This document shows, piece by piece, positions 35,505 through 44,839 of a stretch of DNA of 64,000 bases (position 1 is its first letter; each line of letters opens with the position of its first letter). The translations under genes and the position numbers were made by a program. Origin of the DNA: Oscillospiraceae bacterium HV4-5-C5C (GTDB lineage: Bacteria > Bacillota > Clostridia > Saccharofermentanales > Fastidiosipilaceae). The stretch lies in assembly GCA_012034405.1 (NCBI GenBank), contig JAAVLZ010000002.1, forward strand, positions 124,001 to 188,000, given 5' to 3'. Under the pieces are notes generated by a model. That model was given only the letters and a program-made list of their open reading frames with translations, made no database searches and was not told the DNA's origin.

Positions 35505-37136
35505 TCAGGCTTCCCCGATATCTACCAGCTCAATATCCCGATTGCGTTCCAGCACCCAGTTAATCGCCCAGTCGGACTCAAAAAGCAGCACCGGACGTTC
35601 ATGGGCGTCCAGCACTTTCATGGTGGTACTGGTCAGGGTCAGATCATCAAAATCACTGACCAACGCTTCAGCTTTACCGTGGATTTTAAGCCAGCGGGCA
35701 TAGCGGTAGTTCAGCATCTGCGAACGGATATCCACGTTATACTCAAAGCGAAGCCGATACTCCAGAACATCAAACTGAAGAACCCCGACGACCCCGACCA
35801 CAAACGTTTCTGTCCCGATATCAGGCCGTTTATAGATCTGGATGGCACCTTCCTGAGCCAGCTGCTCCATCCCTTTGAGAAACTGCTTGCGTTTCATGGA
35901 ATCCCTGGCACTGATGGCCGCAAAATGCTCCGGGGGGAAAACCGGAATCCCGGCGAAGACAATATCCTCACTGCCTTCGCACAAACTGTCGCCAATGCGG
36001 TAAATGCCCGGATCAAAGACACCGATGATATCACCGGCGTACGCTTCTTCTACCACCTTATGATCTTGGGCCATGAACTGCTGGGGCTGAGCCAGGCGAA
36101 TGCTTTTTTTGGTGCGGACCTGCCGCACTTCCATATTTTTTTCATAGGCGCCGGAGCAAATCCGGATAAAAGCCAGGCGGTCCCGGTGATCAGGGTTCAT
36201 GTTAGCCTGAATTTTGAAGACAAAACCGGAGAAGCAGGGACTGGCGGAGGGAATGACCCCCTGATTGCTGGAACGGTCCAGCGGCGGCGGCGCCATTTTC
36301 AGAAACGCTTTTAAAAACGTCTCCACGCCAAAATTCGTCAGCGCTGAGCCAAAAAACAGCGGAGTCAGCTCGCCCTTAAGCACACGTTCAAGGGAAAACG
36401 TTTCTCCCGCCTCTTCCAGCAGAGTGATATCATCTCTCAGCTTTTGAACATCCGCGTCCGACCCAAGTTCCCGTGGCAGGTCAGGAGAAGCCAGATCAAC
36501 GGAGAGGGCCTTTACTTTGCTGGCGCCATGGTCTCCGCTGTGTTCATCAAAAAACTCCACCTTACCGCTCTGACGGTTGTAGATGCCTCTGAATCGGCCG
36601 TCCCGGCCAATGGGCCAGTTCATGGGATAACTGAAAATGCCCAGCACCTGTTCCAGCTCATCCATCAGATCAAGCGGTGGCAGCGCCGCCCGGTCCATTT
36701 TATTGATGAACGTAAAAATGGGAATGTGGCGCAGGCGGCAGACCTGAAAGAGCTTGATGGTCTGTGGCTCTACACCTTTGGCTCCGTCCAGCAGCATGAC
36801 CGCGGCATCGGCCGCGCACAGGGTACGGTAGGTATCTTCTGAAAAATCCTGATGCCCCGGAGTATCCAGGATGTTGATGCAGTAGCCGTCATAATCAAAC
36901 TGCATCACGGAACTGGTAACAGATATACCTCTTTGCTTTTCTATCTCCATCCAGTCACTGGTAGCATGCCGGCTGGCTTTACGGGCTTTAACCGAGCCAG
37001 CCAGATGAATCGCGCCCCCATACAGCAGCAGCTTTTCAGTCATGGTGGTTTTACCTGCGTCCGGGTGGGAAATTATGGCAAAGGTACGGCGCCGGGCAAC
37101 TTCGCGGCGAATTTGTTTTTCTGGTACTGGTGACAT
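35505..37136 (-). CDS. prfC: Peptide chain release factor 3
   Basis: A 543-residue translational GTPase, RF3, which removes RF1/RF2 from the ribosome after peptide release. The G1 motif is SHPDAGKTT, G2/G3 are RGISVTSS and DTPGHQDF, and G4 is NKMD. The sequence MEIEKQRGISVTSSVMQF and length separate it from EF-G (about 690) and from LepA. The start has AAGGAG. It stands alone, converging with the kinase gene. Confidence 0.95.
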   Translation of the reverse strand: MSPVPEKQIRREVARRRTFAIISHPDAGKTTMTEKLLLYGGAIHLAGSVKARKASRHATSDWMEIEKQRGISVTSSVMQFDYDGYCINILDTPGHQDFSEDTYRTLCAADAAVMLLDGAKGVEPQTIKLFQVCRLRHIPIFTFINKMDRAALPPLDLMDELEQVLGIFSYPMNWPIGRDGRFRGIYNRQSGKVEFFDEHSGDHGASKVKALSVDLASPDLPRELGSDADVQKLRDDITLLEEAGETFSLERVLKGELTPLFFGSALTNFGVETFLKAFLKMAPPPLDRSSNQGVIPSASPCFSGFVFKIQANMNPDHRDRLAFIRICSGAYEKNMEVRQVRTKKSIRLAQPQQFMAQDHKVVEEAYAGDIIGVFDPGIYRIGDSLCEGSEDIVFAGIPVFPPEHFAAISARDSMKRKQFLKGMEQLAQEGAIQIYKRPDIGTETFVVGVVGVLQFDVLEYRLRFEYNVDIRSQMLNYRYARWLKIHGKAEALVSDFDDLTLTSTTMKVLDAHERPVLLFESDWAINWVLERNRDIELVDIGEA

Positions 37137-37284
37137 ATATAAACTCCTTTTTAATCTGAAATCTGGGGCCGTGCAGGCGGATCAGTTCCGCGGCAGGCCG
37201 TGGACTCATACCGAACCAGAAGGTGGGCTTCAGCGCGCTGCGCTTTGTTCCGGTTCCGGATAGCTGGCGGTGCCAAACGGCCAG

Positions 37285-38748
37285 CTAAGGACGGGCCTCC
37301 GGAGAGGAGGCGGCGGAGCCTTGTCTTTTCCCCAGACGGTCATCTATAAACTGACGCGCGACGCGCGGCGAACGGCTGGCCCGGCGGTTGCTCCAGACCA
37401 GGGCTTCTTGCTGCAGCTGCTCCATTGAACCGGCAAAGCCGCGGGCCAGGGCCAGGTGCCGGATGATTGCCAGATATTCAGTTTGCAGCGGCTGCCGGAA
37501 GGTGAGATGCAGACCAAAGCGGTCGGCCAGACTCAGACGCTCGTCCCGCTCATCATCCGCAAAGCGGGCGCTGCTTTCAGGATCACCGGATTCAGCCAGC
37601 AAATGCCGGCGGTTGGAAGTGGCGCAGATCAATATATTGCTGCCCCGTTCCGTTAAGCCGCCCTCAAGCAGGCGTTTGAGCTGGTGATACTCAGCTCCGG
37701 CATCTGAAAAAGACAGGTCATCAAACAGCAGGATAAAATGCTGGGTCTGCCGGCTTAGTCGGGGCAGCCAGGTATGGAGCTGGTCCATCGTCTCAGGACT
37801 GACTTCAATCAAGCGCAGTCCCTGTCCGGCATAGCGAGGTAGTACTGCCCGGACGGCGGAGGACTTACCACTGCCGCGGGGCCCTGTCAGCAGGACATCA
37901 TGGGCAAAGTCTCCGCGTACAAAGCCAGCTATGGTTTGATCCAGCCGGCTGAGATTGCCGCTGTAATCATAAAGCAAGTCAAACGCTGCGTCCGGCAGCT
38001 CCCGGCGCAGCGGTTCCAGCTGTCCATGCCGGAGACTCAGCGCGGGATAACAGGCGGTCAGGCCAGCACCCTGGGTGCGGTGGAACTGCTGCAGTTGCCG
38101 TAAAGCCGCGGCCCAGGCTCCCGGGAGGCTTAATGTAGACAGCAACTGCTGCTGCAAGTCGGAGGCCTCTGGTAAAATACCCGCATTGACAGCAGGAGTC
38201 GGGAGCAGCCGCGCGCTGTCCGGCTCAGGCAACCGCTGCAGCAGCGGCAGCAGCCATTCCTGATCTGAGGCTATGAGCAACTGTCTCAGCTGCAGCCGGA
38301 TATCTCCCAGATCAATCTGAGCTAAATCCTGCAGGGCACTCAGATCCGCCAGCGCCTGGTCTGCCAAGACGGCTGACGTGTACGGGTCAGCCTGCCCGAC
38401 CGGCCCTGAGATCTGCGTTTCCGCCGCCAGGTAGCGGGTAAAGGGATTTTCCTGCAGCAGCAGCTGGTGAACCAGCCAGGCCGGCCAGGAACCGGAGGGT
38501 TCCTCCTGAAGGAGATCAGCATAAAAAGCTGATGTCTGTTTCAGCAGCGCAATGGATGCCAGGGCCTGGTCCCGTGACTGTTCAGGTCGGGCTTCGCCTT
38601 CGCTTAACAGCTCAGCCAGCTGACGGAGCATCAGGCGAAGCTGCTTTACCACAGCCAGCTCCGTGAGCGGACGGTAAACCGTCAGACAATCAAGGGAGAC
38701 AGCCAGGCGGCGCCAGGCCTGGGCGGATTGAAACGGACTGGGACGCAT
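37285..38748 (-). CDS. DUF815-type AAA ATPase
   Basis: A 487-residue protein. The C-terminal half is an AAA ATPase of the DUF815 type: Walker A LLTGPRGSGKSS, Walker B FILLFDDLSF, sensor-1 ICATSNRRHL, and the characteristic DERLSLADRFGLHLTF. The N-terminal 220 residues are helical, Leu/Gln-rich and unassigned. Members of this group are widespread but have no agreed function. ATG at 38748 has AGGAGG upstream; an upstream in-frame ATG at 38832 lacks one. It is divergent from yebC. Confidence 0.82.
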   Translation of the reverse strand: MRPSPFQSAQAWRRLAVSLDCLTVYRPLTELAVVKQLRLMLRQLAELLSEGEARPEQSRDQALASIALLKQTSAFYADLLQEEPSGSWPAWLVHQLLLQENPFTRYLAAETQISGPVGQADPYTSAVLADQALADLSALQDLAQIDLGDIRLQLRQLLIASDQEWLLPLLQRLPEPDSARLLPTPAVNAGILPEASDLQQQLLSTLSLPGAWAAALRQLQQFHRTQGAGLTACYPALSLRHGQLEPLRRELPDAAFDLLYDYSGNLSRLDQTIAGFVRGDFAHDVLLTGPRGSGKSSAVRAVLPRYAGQGLRLIEVSPETMDQLHTWLPRLSRQTQHFILLFDDLSFSDAGAEYHQLKRLLEGGLTERGSNILICATSNRRHLLAESGDPESSARFADDERDERLSLADRFGLHLTFRQPLQTEYLAIIRHLALARGFAGSMEQLQQEALVWSNRRASRSPRVARQFIDDRLGKRQGSAASSPEARP

Positions 38749-38777
38749 GGTGTTTCCTCCTTCAGGTTTGAGATAAG

Positions 38778-38807
38778 TTGCCAAAAACTTTACCAATCTC
38801 GTATAAT
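38778..38807 (+). promoter_or_regulatory. Sigma-A-type promoter for the yebC operon
   Basis: TTGCCA (38778-38783) and TATAAT (38802-38807) are 18 bases apart, about 73 bases before the yebC start codon. Confidence 0.75.
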
Positions 38808-38880
38808 ACAAAAATAACACGTGTACTTTCAAGTCCGCGTTAAATCTTTATGCTTTTCAGGATTATAGACGGAGGAAAAG

Positions 38881-39609
38881 ATGTCAGGTCATTCAAAGTG
38901 GAACAATATCAAGCGCAAAAAAGGCGCGGCGGATGCTGAACGCGGCAAGATCTTTACCAAGATCGGCCGTGAGATTCAGGTAGCAGTTAAAAACGGCGGA
39001 CCGGACCCGGCAATTAACGGCAGGCTGAAGGATATAATTGATAAAGCAAAAGCAAATAATATGCCTAATGATAACATCCAGCGCAGTATCAAGAAAGCCG
39101 CTGGTGATGCCAATAGTGAAAACTATGAGGATATTATTTATGAAGGTTATGGTGTAGGCGGCGTGGCCGTCATGGTCCGTACCCTGACGGATAACCGTAA
39201 CCGCACAGCCGGAGATGTCCGCCATACCTTTGATAAGTTTGGCGGTAATATGGGCACCACCGGCTGCGTGTCATTTATGTTTGAGGACAAGGGCTGCATC
39301 ATCATAGACGGTGAGGAACTGGAGGATGAAGATCAGCTGATGATGGATGCGGTTGAGGCCGGCGCTGAGGATATGAAGGCGGAGGATGGCGCGTTTGTCA
39401 TCTACACTGCCGTGGATGATTTTGCCGCGGTCCGTGAGGCGCTTTCCGCCAAGGGCTATGAGCTGGCGGAGGCTGATATAGAGCCGATCCCCAATACCTA
39501 CGTATCTCTGGATGATCCGGATCAGCAGAATCAGCTGAGCCGCATGATTGATATGCTTGAGGACAATGATGATGTACAGGATGTTTATCACAACTGCAGC
39601 AATGTCTGA
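38881..39609 (+). CDS. yebC: YebC/PmpR family protein
   Basis: A 242-residue YebC/TACO1-family protein, beginning [16 protein letters not shown] and containing the conserved [23 protein letters not shown]. Members were first described as transcription regulators; recent work on relatives supports a role in translation of proline-rich or stall-prone sequences. The start has GGAGG. It heads an apparent operon with three unusual genes that follow with short gaps or overlaps. Confidence 0.94.
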   Translation: MSGHSKWNNIKRKKGAADAERGKIFTKIGREIQVAVKNGGPDPAINGRLKDIIDKAKANNMPNDNIQRSIKKAAGDANSENYEDIIYEGYGVGGVAVMVRTLTDNRNRTAGDVRHTFDKFGGNMGTTGCVSFMFEDKGCIIIDGEELEDEDQLMMDAVEAGAEDMKAEDGAFVIYTAVDDFAAVREALSAKGYELAEADIEPIPNTYVSLDDPDQQNQLSRMIDMLEDNDDVQDVYHNCSNV

Positions 39610-39625
39610 GACCGTGAGCTGAGCC

Positions 39626-40909
39626 ATGCCATTTGGTTGGAACTGGAAAAAAAGTCGGGATCACGCTGCTCAGACCAGGCCTGATCCGCAGGAAAAGCTG
39701 GCGTCTTTGCAGGCTGCCCTGCAAAAACAGCCTGGCGTGCCGCCGGCGGCTGCGGGTGACGCTGACCGGTCAGCTGATCAGCCGCCGGCAGAGGCCTGGC
39801 CGCGGCGGGACAAGATGGCTGCGGAAGACCGCGGCCCAGCCGATTGGGTGGAGGCTTTCAGCCGGAATTCCCTCAACAATCTGCGCGGCATGCGCGGGCT
39901 GCAGCAGGTGGTGAATTCACTGCAGCCGGAAGATCTGGAATTTACAAATGACAGTGACCTGCGCAAGGCGCTGTCCAATATAGTGGTGGTGGCGTTTGTG
40001 GGCTCCAGCGGGACCGGTAAAAGCACGCAGGCTCTGCGGGTGGCGCGGGAACACAGGATTGACTATATCATTGATGACGGCCTGCTGATTCATGGCAGCC
40101 GTATTTTGGCGGGAACCAGCGCCAAACGGGCCAACACCAAGCTGGAATCCGTCCGCCAGGCTCTGTTCCTGGATGAAACACGCTGCCGTAACATGCGCCG
40201 CACCCTGGCGGAGAATCATCCCACCACCCTGATGATTCTGGGAACCAGTGAGGGCATGCTGCAAAAAATCTGCGCCAATTTGTGGCTGAACCCGCCGGCT
40301 ATGCTGATCCGGATTGAGGACGTGACCACGGAGGAGCAAAGACGGCTGGCCAGGACTACCCGGCTGACCGAGGGACAACACACCATACCGGTCCCCAGTA
40401 TGGAGATCAAGCATGAGTTCAGCGGCTACTTTCAGGACTACCTGGACCGGTTCAGACGTCGGCCACCGGAGTATCAGTCTGAACTGGATAAACCGATTCT
40501 GTCCGGTATGGCCGGCAGCGGCTACGACGCTGAGCGTACGGTCGTCCGGCCTACCTTTTCAAGCCTGGGCCGTTATTCTATTTCAGATGAAGCTATGCAG
40601 CACCTGGTGGACTACACCTGTCAGACGGTTCCCGGGGTGGCAGGCGTAACCCGCTTTACCATGGAAAAGGCTACCTACGGGGTGAGCCTGAGCGCGGATC
40701 TGGCCTTGTATTTTGGCTATAATGCCCAGGAGGTCATGCAGGCCGCTCAGGAAACCTTGCGGGATAAACTGGAGCTATACACATCTATCAACATTCTGGC
40801 AGTCAATGTCCGGGCTGCCCGGGTCGTGCACGTTGATAAAAGGAGCAATGGCGGCAGCCCTGCCGCCGGCTCAGTTTATGTCAGTGAGGAAAGCAGGAGA
40901 GCGATATGA
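39626..40909 (+). CDS. P-loop NTPase fused to an Asp23-like domain
   Basis: A 427-residue protein. After a hydrophilic N terminus (1-80) there is a P-loop NTPase, VVAFVGSSGTGKST (122-134), with a large domain to about residue 270. The C-terminal region (about 318-410) reads like Asp23/DUF322: ISDEAMQHLVDY, VPGVAGV, LALYFGYNAQEV and INILAVNVRAARVV match the family's repeated helix-strand pattern. Asp23 proteins are small envelope-linked proteins of Gram-positives; a fusion to an NTPase is unusual to me. The ribosome site is weak. The stop overlaps the next gene (ATGA). Function unknown. Confidence 0.7.
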   Translation: MPFGWNWKKSRDHAAQTRPDPQEKLASLQAALQKQPGVPPAAAGDADRSADQPPAEAWPRRDKMAAEDRGPADWVEAFSRNSLNNLRGMRGLQQVVNSLQPEDLEFTNDSDLRKALSNIVVVAFVGSSGTGKSTQALRVAREHRIDYIIDDGLLIHGSRILAGTSAKRANTKLESVRQALFLDETRCRNMRRTLAENHPTTLMILGTSEGMLQKICANLWLNPPAMLIRIEDVTTEEQRRLARTTRLTEGQHTIPVPSMEIKHEFSGYFQDYLDRFRRRPPEYQSELDKPILSGMAGSGYDAERTVVRPTFSSLGRYSISDEAMQHLVDYTCQTVPGVAGVTRFTMEKATYGVSLSADLALYFGYNAQEVMQAAQETLRDKLELYTSINILAVNVRAARVVHVDKRSNGGSPAAGSVYVSEESRRAI

Positions 40910-41694
40910 GCACTGATCCCAGCCGAGAAACAATCTATACGATTCCTGTTAATGATGCGTTCAGCCGACCTGAACCCTGTCCGCTTTGCCGGCTGGCTGA
41001 ACGCTGTGAAGCGGAGCTGCTGGACTATTATCTGGGACCTTCGCTGATGGAACCGGATGTGCGGCAGCAGACGAACGCCCACGGCTTTTGCCAGTCACAC
41101 CTGCGGGCCATGTACCTGAGCCAAAAGAATCGCCTGGGCCTGGGCTTGATGCTGAGAACCTATCTGGAAGAAGGGCGGAACGAATGGTGTGGCAATCTGA
41201 ACCAGGCAGCCGGCGCCCAGGCTGAAAAGCGGCGCCTCTTTGGCACAAAAAACAGCGACAGCGGCAAAGAGGCCTTGCGCCTGGCCGCTCAGAACCTGAG
41301 ACAGGAGACAGAAGACTGTGTGGTCTGTCAGCGCAGTGCCTATACGATGGACCGCTATATGGATGTTTTCTGCTGGCTGTTTGGACATGACCCGGTTTTC
41401 CGGCAGAAATTCAACCGGACGCAGGCCTTTTGCCGGCCGCATCTGGCTTTGCTGCTGGATTCGGCAGCAAAATATATGGACCGGAGGACTGCCGGTGAGC
41501 TTGCGGCGGCCCTGGCGGACAAACAGGCCCGCTACTGGGATAAATTGTCCCAGGATGTGGAGTGGTTTACTTTAAAGTTTGATTACCGCAATACAGACAA
41601 ACCCTGGGGAGACGCCAAGGACGCCTTACCACGGGCGATTGATGAGCTGGAAGGGCGGACGGAAGGAGGCCTGACACCAGATGAATCAACCTGA
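40906..41694 (+). CDS. DUF6062-type protein with two Cys2-CysHis metal motifs
   Basis: A 262-residue soluble protein that I place in the DUF6062 group from memory. Two similar halves each hold a CxxC and a CxxH pair: Cys25/Cys28 with Cys62/His65 (GFCQSH), and Cys138/Cys141 with Cys176/His179 (AFCRPH). This looks like an internal duplication of a zinc-binding unit. No catalytic motif was seen. It overlaps the NTPase-Asp23 gene by four bases and the DsrE-like gene by 14, so the three are likely translated together. AGGAGA precedes the start. Confidence 0.65.
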   Translation: MSTDPSRETIYTIPVNDAFSRPEPCPLCRLAERCEAELLDYYLGPSLMEPDVRQQTNAHGFCQSHLRAMYLSQKNRLGLGLMLRTYLEEGRNEWCGNLNQAAGAQAEKRRLFGTKNSDSGKEALRLAAQNLRQETEDCVVCQRSAYTMDRYMDVFCWLFGHDPVFRQKFNRTQAFCRPHLALLLDSAAKYMDRRTAGELAAALADKQARYWDKLSQDVEWFTLKFDYRNTDKPWGDAKDALPRAIDELEGRTEGGLTPDEST

Positions 41695-42220
41695 GCCACT
41701 GCGGCAGAATACAGCAGATAAACTCAGCCTGCAGAGCCGGACGGCGGTGATGAGCGACACCGAAACCGTGCTGCTGCCCCTGGAAGCGCCGGTACTGCGC
41801 CATACGGAAAGTGGCGGCGGCAAGACGCTGATCATCCTGGGATCCGTTTCTTTAGGCGCGGATCATCTGCCAGGCGAGGCCGGATTGAGCGGTGGCCTGG
41901 CTGCGGCAGGCCAGGCTAATGGGGTACCGGGACTGGGTGAAGTATTACAGCGACGGTTTTTGCATGCGCTCCGGTCCGTGACACGCAAGCCCGCGGCGCT
42001 GCTCTTCCTTAATTCAGGTGTAAAGCTCCTGGCGGCGCAATCCGCAGTGCATAAGACCCTGCTGGATTTAAGCCAGCAGGGCATAAGACTGTATGCTTGT
42101 CAGGAATCGGTTCACAGCTATCACATTGAAACGCTGAGCAAAACCGAGCTGTTAAATTCAATCGGCATGGCTGAACTGATGCTGAACATGGACAAAGTGA
42201 TTACGCTACCCTGTGGTTAA
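41681..42220 (+). CDS. DsrE/YedF-like protein
   Basis: A 179-residue protein whose C-terminal 80 residues resemble the DsrE-like half of YedF (sulfurtransferase-like protein linked to selenium metabolism): LLFLNSGVKLLAAQSAVHKTLLDL, followed by a cysteine in LYACQESVHSY and SIGMAELMLNMDKVITL. The TusA-like half that YedF carries is missing; in its place is a 90-residue region of no clear origin. AAGGAGG precedes the start. It is the last gene in the yebC operon. No selenium genes are nearby. Confidence 0.6.
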   Translation: MNQPEPLRQNTADKLSLQSRTAVMSDTETVLLPLEAPVLRHTESGGGKTLIILGSVSLGADHLPGEAGLSGGLAAAGQANGVPGLGEVLQRRFLHALRSVTRKPAALLFLNSGVKLLAAQSAVHKTLLDLSQQGIRLYACQESVHSYHIETLSKTELLNSIGMAELMLNMDKVITLPCG

Positions 42221-42247
42221 GGGGAAAGCAGCCCTGGCTTGTAAATC

Positions 42248-42277
42248 TTGCATGTTTTGTGCCGGCCGTGGTATGAT
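42248..42277 (+). promoter_or_regulatory. Sigma-A-type promoter
   Basis: TTGCAT (42248-42253) and TATGAT (42272-42277) are 18 bases apart, 24 bases before the next start codon. Confidence 0.65.
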
Positions 42278-42301
42278 CAAAGGCACGAATTCCGGGGGTT
42301 A

Positions 42302-42712
42302 ATGACCGTGGAGCAAAGTGCTTGTACATATACAATGCTTAGCGTTGAGCTGACTCAAGGCCGTAAAGGGACTGTACGGGCTTTGTTTGATATGCGCAAC
42401 GGGATCATGAAATGGCAGGAGACCAATCGCTGGAACCGTAATTTCACACGGTCTTTATCTGACCGGGATGTTCAGCGCCTGCAGGAGATGATCCTGAGTT
42501 GCCGGATCCCTCAGTGGCAGCCTTATTTTCCTGACCGCCCGCATGTTGAAGCCGAGCAGCCTTGTCATGTTCGCTGGGAGCTATCATTATTCAGGAATGA
42601 TGTGGAGCCGGAGCTGCACTTTGAGGGTTGTGATGATTTTCCACCATCTTTCGGGCACCTAAGGGATGTGCTGACCCTGGTGATCCGTCAGCCTTTTCAG
42701 GTTCTGGACTGA
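42302..42712 (+). CDS. Hypothetical protein, 136 residues
   Basis: I do not recognise this small protein. It has no signal peptide or membrane segment, two cysteines near the ends, and several aromatic/proline stretches (IPQWQPYFPDRPHV, WELSLFRNDVEP). The chosen ATG at 42302 follows GGGGG and a well-placed promoter; a longer frame starts within the -35 box, so it is not used. An intrinsic terminator follows directly, so it is a single-gene unit. Confidence 0.65.
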   Translation: MTVEQSACTYTMLSVELTQGRKGTVRALFDMRNGIMKWQETNRWNRNFTRSLSDRDVQRLQEMILSCRIPQWQPYFPDRPHVEAEQPCHVRWELSLFRNDVEPELHFEGCDDFPPSFGHLRDVLTLVIRQPFQVLD

Positions 42713-42737
42713 GGCGGCCTGGCAGCCGCTTTTTTTG
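42713..42737 (+). terminator. Intrinsic terminator
   Basis: GCGGC (42714-42718) pairs with GCCGC (42725-42729) and is followed by seven T. It begins right after the stop codon of the 136-residue protein. Confidence 0.75.
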
Positions 42738-42812
42738 ACAATCGCCGTGGTCTGTTCCTGTGCTATACTAAATTTATGATGATTGGGTCATGAATACAGT
42801 AAGGAGGATCAC

Positions 42813-43154
42813 ATGTCAGCTAGCATAGTCAGTTTGGAGGGCATAAGTACGGAGTCAGAGGTGGTAGCGCATAAGATCAGGCTTGAGCTATCCGCTCTGC
42901 GTCGTATTGGTGTCCGTTCGGTTAAAATTCTGCACAGCAGCCCTGATCAGGAAACAGAACGGGAGCTGGGGCAGGCCTGCCGCCAACTGCTGAACAATAT
43001 GCTCGCTGAAAACAAAATCAGGGCTTTCTGCCCGGGGGAGTTTTTTGGCCCGTTTGAAAAGGAAGGTCAATCCATGGCCCGCTTTGACGGCCACCTGAGG
43101 CAAGACCCGGATTGGGCGCGGCACAACCAGCACATTACAATGGTGGCGCTGTAA
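42813..43154 (+). CDS. Small protein with Smr-like pattern
   Basis: A 113-residue protein. The order of elements resembles an Smr domain: VSLEGIS for the opening DLHG-type strand, LSALRRIGVRSVKILH for the helix-strand pair before the HGxG loop, and NQHITMVAL for the final NxGITVV strand. The HGxG loop itself reads HSSP, so nuclease activity is doubtful. AAGGAGG lies before the start, and an extended -10 (TGCTATACT, 42761-42769) lies about 45 bases upstream. Call is tentative. Confidence 0.5.
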   Translation: MSASIVSLEGISTESEVVAHKIRLELSALRRIGVRSVKILHSSPDQETERELGQACRQLLNNMLAENKIRAFCPGEFFGPFEKEGQSMARFDGHLRQDPDWARHNQHITMVAL

Positions 43155-43235
43155 TTGATCGATTCATAGTAAAACAGATGGGAGGCGGCAGGTGGCGACT
43201 TGCTGCCAGTCTGTGATTCTTAACAGGTGTGATGC

Positions 43236-43943
43236 ATGATGTCTGACAAACCAAGTAATCCGGATCGTGTCCAACCGCCGCAAGTTGCGGACCAGCCTGC
43301 GGCCGCTGCCCAAACGGCTGCCTGCGAGGCTGCAAACTGGGGTGATTTTGTCCAGCGCTGTGACAATTGCAGAAACTGTGATCTGGGATCCAGCCGGACC
43401 AACTGCGTGGTATGGCGCGGCGCACTGCCTGCTCCGCTGATGCTGGTGGGGGAAGGTCCCGGCGCCCAGGAGGATTTGGAGGGCAAGCCCTTTGTGGGGC
43501 AGTCCGGCCAGTTGCTGGACTTGCTGCTGCAGGCCAATGGTCTGACTGAACAGCAGCTGCATGTCTGCAATATTGTCAAGTGCCGGCCGCCGGGCAACCG
43601 CCAGCCCTCGGAGGAGGAGGCCCAGGCCTGCCGTCCGCTGTTCCGGGAGCAGTTTTTATTTGTCCGCCCCAAAGTGATCCTGCTATTAGGCGCGACCGCT
43701 TACCGCTATTTTACCGGCCGCCGGGACGGCATAACCAAGGTGCGCGGCCAATGGATTGAGAATAACGGCTACTTTATCATGCCAACCCTGCATCCGGCTT
43801 ATGTGCTTCGCGACAACCGGCAACGGGACAAAATCTGGGCGGATGTCTGCGCGGTCAGACTTAAACTTGAAGCGCTCGGTCTGCTCGAACCCCTTCAATT
43901 TGTTCCGGCCATGCCGCAGGGCCGTAAAAAGGAGAGCAATTAA
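43236..43943 (+). CDS. Family 4 uracil-DNA glycosylase
   Basis: A 235-residue uracil-DNA glycosylase with a [4Fe-4S] cluster, which removes uracil from DNA. Active-site motifs are GEGPGAQEDLEGKPFVGQSG and, near the C terminus, HPAYVLRD. Cysteines in CRNCDL, VKCRPPGN and QACRPL are placed as in other family 4 enzymes. The first 35 residues are an Ala/Pro/Gln-rich extension. The stop overlaps the following start (TAATG). A second ATG one codon after the chosen start is equally possible. Confidence 0.93.
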   Translation: MMSDKPSNPDRVQPPQVADQPAAAAQTAACEAANWGDFVQRCDNCRNCDLGSSRTNCVVWRGALPAPLMLVGEGPGAQEDLEGKPFVGQSGQLLDLLLQANGLTEQQLHVCNIVKCRPPGNRQPSEEEAQACRPLFREQFLFVRPKVILLLGATAYRYFTGRRDGITKVRGQWIENNGYFIMPTLHPAYVLRDNRQRDKIWADVCAVRLKLEALGLLEPLQFVPAMPQGRKKESN

Positions 43944-44839
43944 TGCTGCCGCAAGGCCATAAAACTGAAAAGAAAATTCTGCTTTTTGCGTTTGGACTGA
44001 CTGCTCTGGTCCTGGGGCTGTATGCGCCATCCTGGAGCAGCCAATACAAGGCTGCGGAGCCAGCTTTATTGCAGACTGATGAGTCGATGAGTGACTCACC
44101 GGCTGTGTCGCTGGAAATGGCAGCCGGGTCGGCTGAGCTTCTGAATCGTTCAGCTTTAACCGACGGTCAGGCTGCGACAGCCAGTGCCGGTACGGATTCA
44201 ACCGGGGCAGTCGGCAGCACGGGCGCGGCCGGGACGGATACTGAGGGCGAGGAGCGGCTGACCACCGCTGATGGCAGCGTGCTGCCGGATGAAATTGAGC
44301 TGGCCAGCACCCATTACCGCCAGACTGATCCGGCCTGGGCGGCTATGATCATGCAAAAAGACGGCGATGATATCGGTACGTATGGCTGCGCCCTGACCAG
44401 CCTTAGTATGGCGGCCAGCTTTTACGGCATTGATCTGAACCCAGCTGAGCTGAATACCGCCCTGGGCGATTATGCAGATCCGGTTGAATGGGCGGCCTTT
44501 GCGGCAAAGTACGGCCTGCTGATCGGGCGCCAGGACAGTAGCCTGGACCCGGGCAGCCGCCTGACGGACCGGAATTATGTCCGTGATCAGGTGATACGGG
44601 AGCTGGCGGGAGGCAACCCGGTCATCCTGGGCATCCGGCTAAAAGACAGCGGCACGACGCATTTTGTGCTCTGTTATGGCTATCGATATGTTGACGGCGC
44701 TTACAGTGTCCTGGTCAAAGATCCCAGTACCAATAATGATTACCAGACGTTAGCACAGATACCTGATACCTGGGAGGTCTACCGGCTGCTGACTTTTTAT
44801 GTCAGTGATCTGGACTCAAGCGGGGATAGCGCCTCATGA
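43943..44839 (+). CDS. Membrane-anchored C39-like cysteine peptidase
   Basis: A 298-residue protein with an N-terminal membrane segment (about 11-28), a Ser/Thr/Gly/Ala-rich stalk (about 40-115) and a papain-like C39-type domain. Catalytic Cys149 is in YGCALTSLSMAASFYG, His240 in THFVLCYGY and Asp260 in VKDPSTNN. Such domains occur in secreted peptidases or inactive binding modules; the triad here is complete. Substrate unknown. It overlaps both neighbours by 1-4 bases, so it is co-translated with the glycosylase and the anchored protein, although no shared role is evident. Confidence 0.8.
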   Translation: MLPQGHKTEKKILLFAFGLTALVLGLYAPSWSSQYKAAEPALLQTDESMSDSPAVSLEMAAGSAELLNRSALTDGQAATASAGTDSTGAVGSTGAAGTDTEGEERLTTADGSVLPDEIELASTHYRQTDPAWAAMIMQKDGDDIGTYGCALTSLSMAASFYGIDLNPAELNTALGDYADPVEWAAFAAKYGLLIGRQDSSLDPGSRLTDRNYVRDQVIRELAGGNPVILGIRLKDSGTTHFVLCYGYRYVDGAYSVLVKDPSTNNDYQTLAQIPDTWEVYRLLTFYVSDLDSSGDSAS

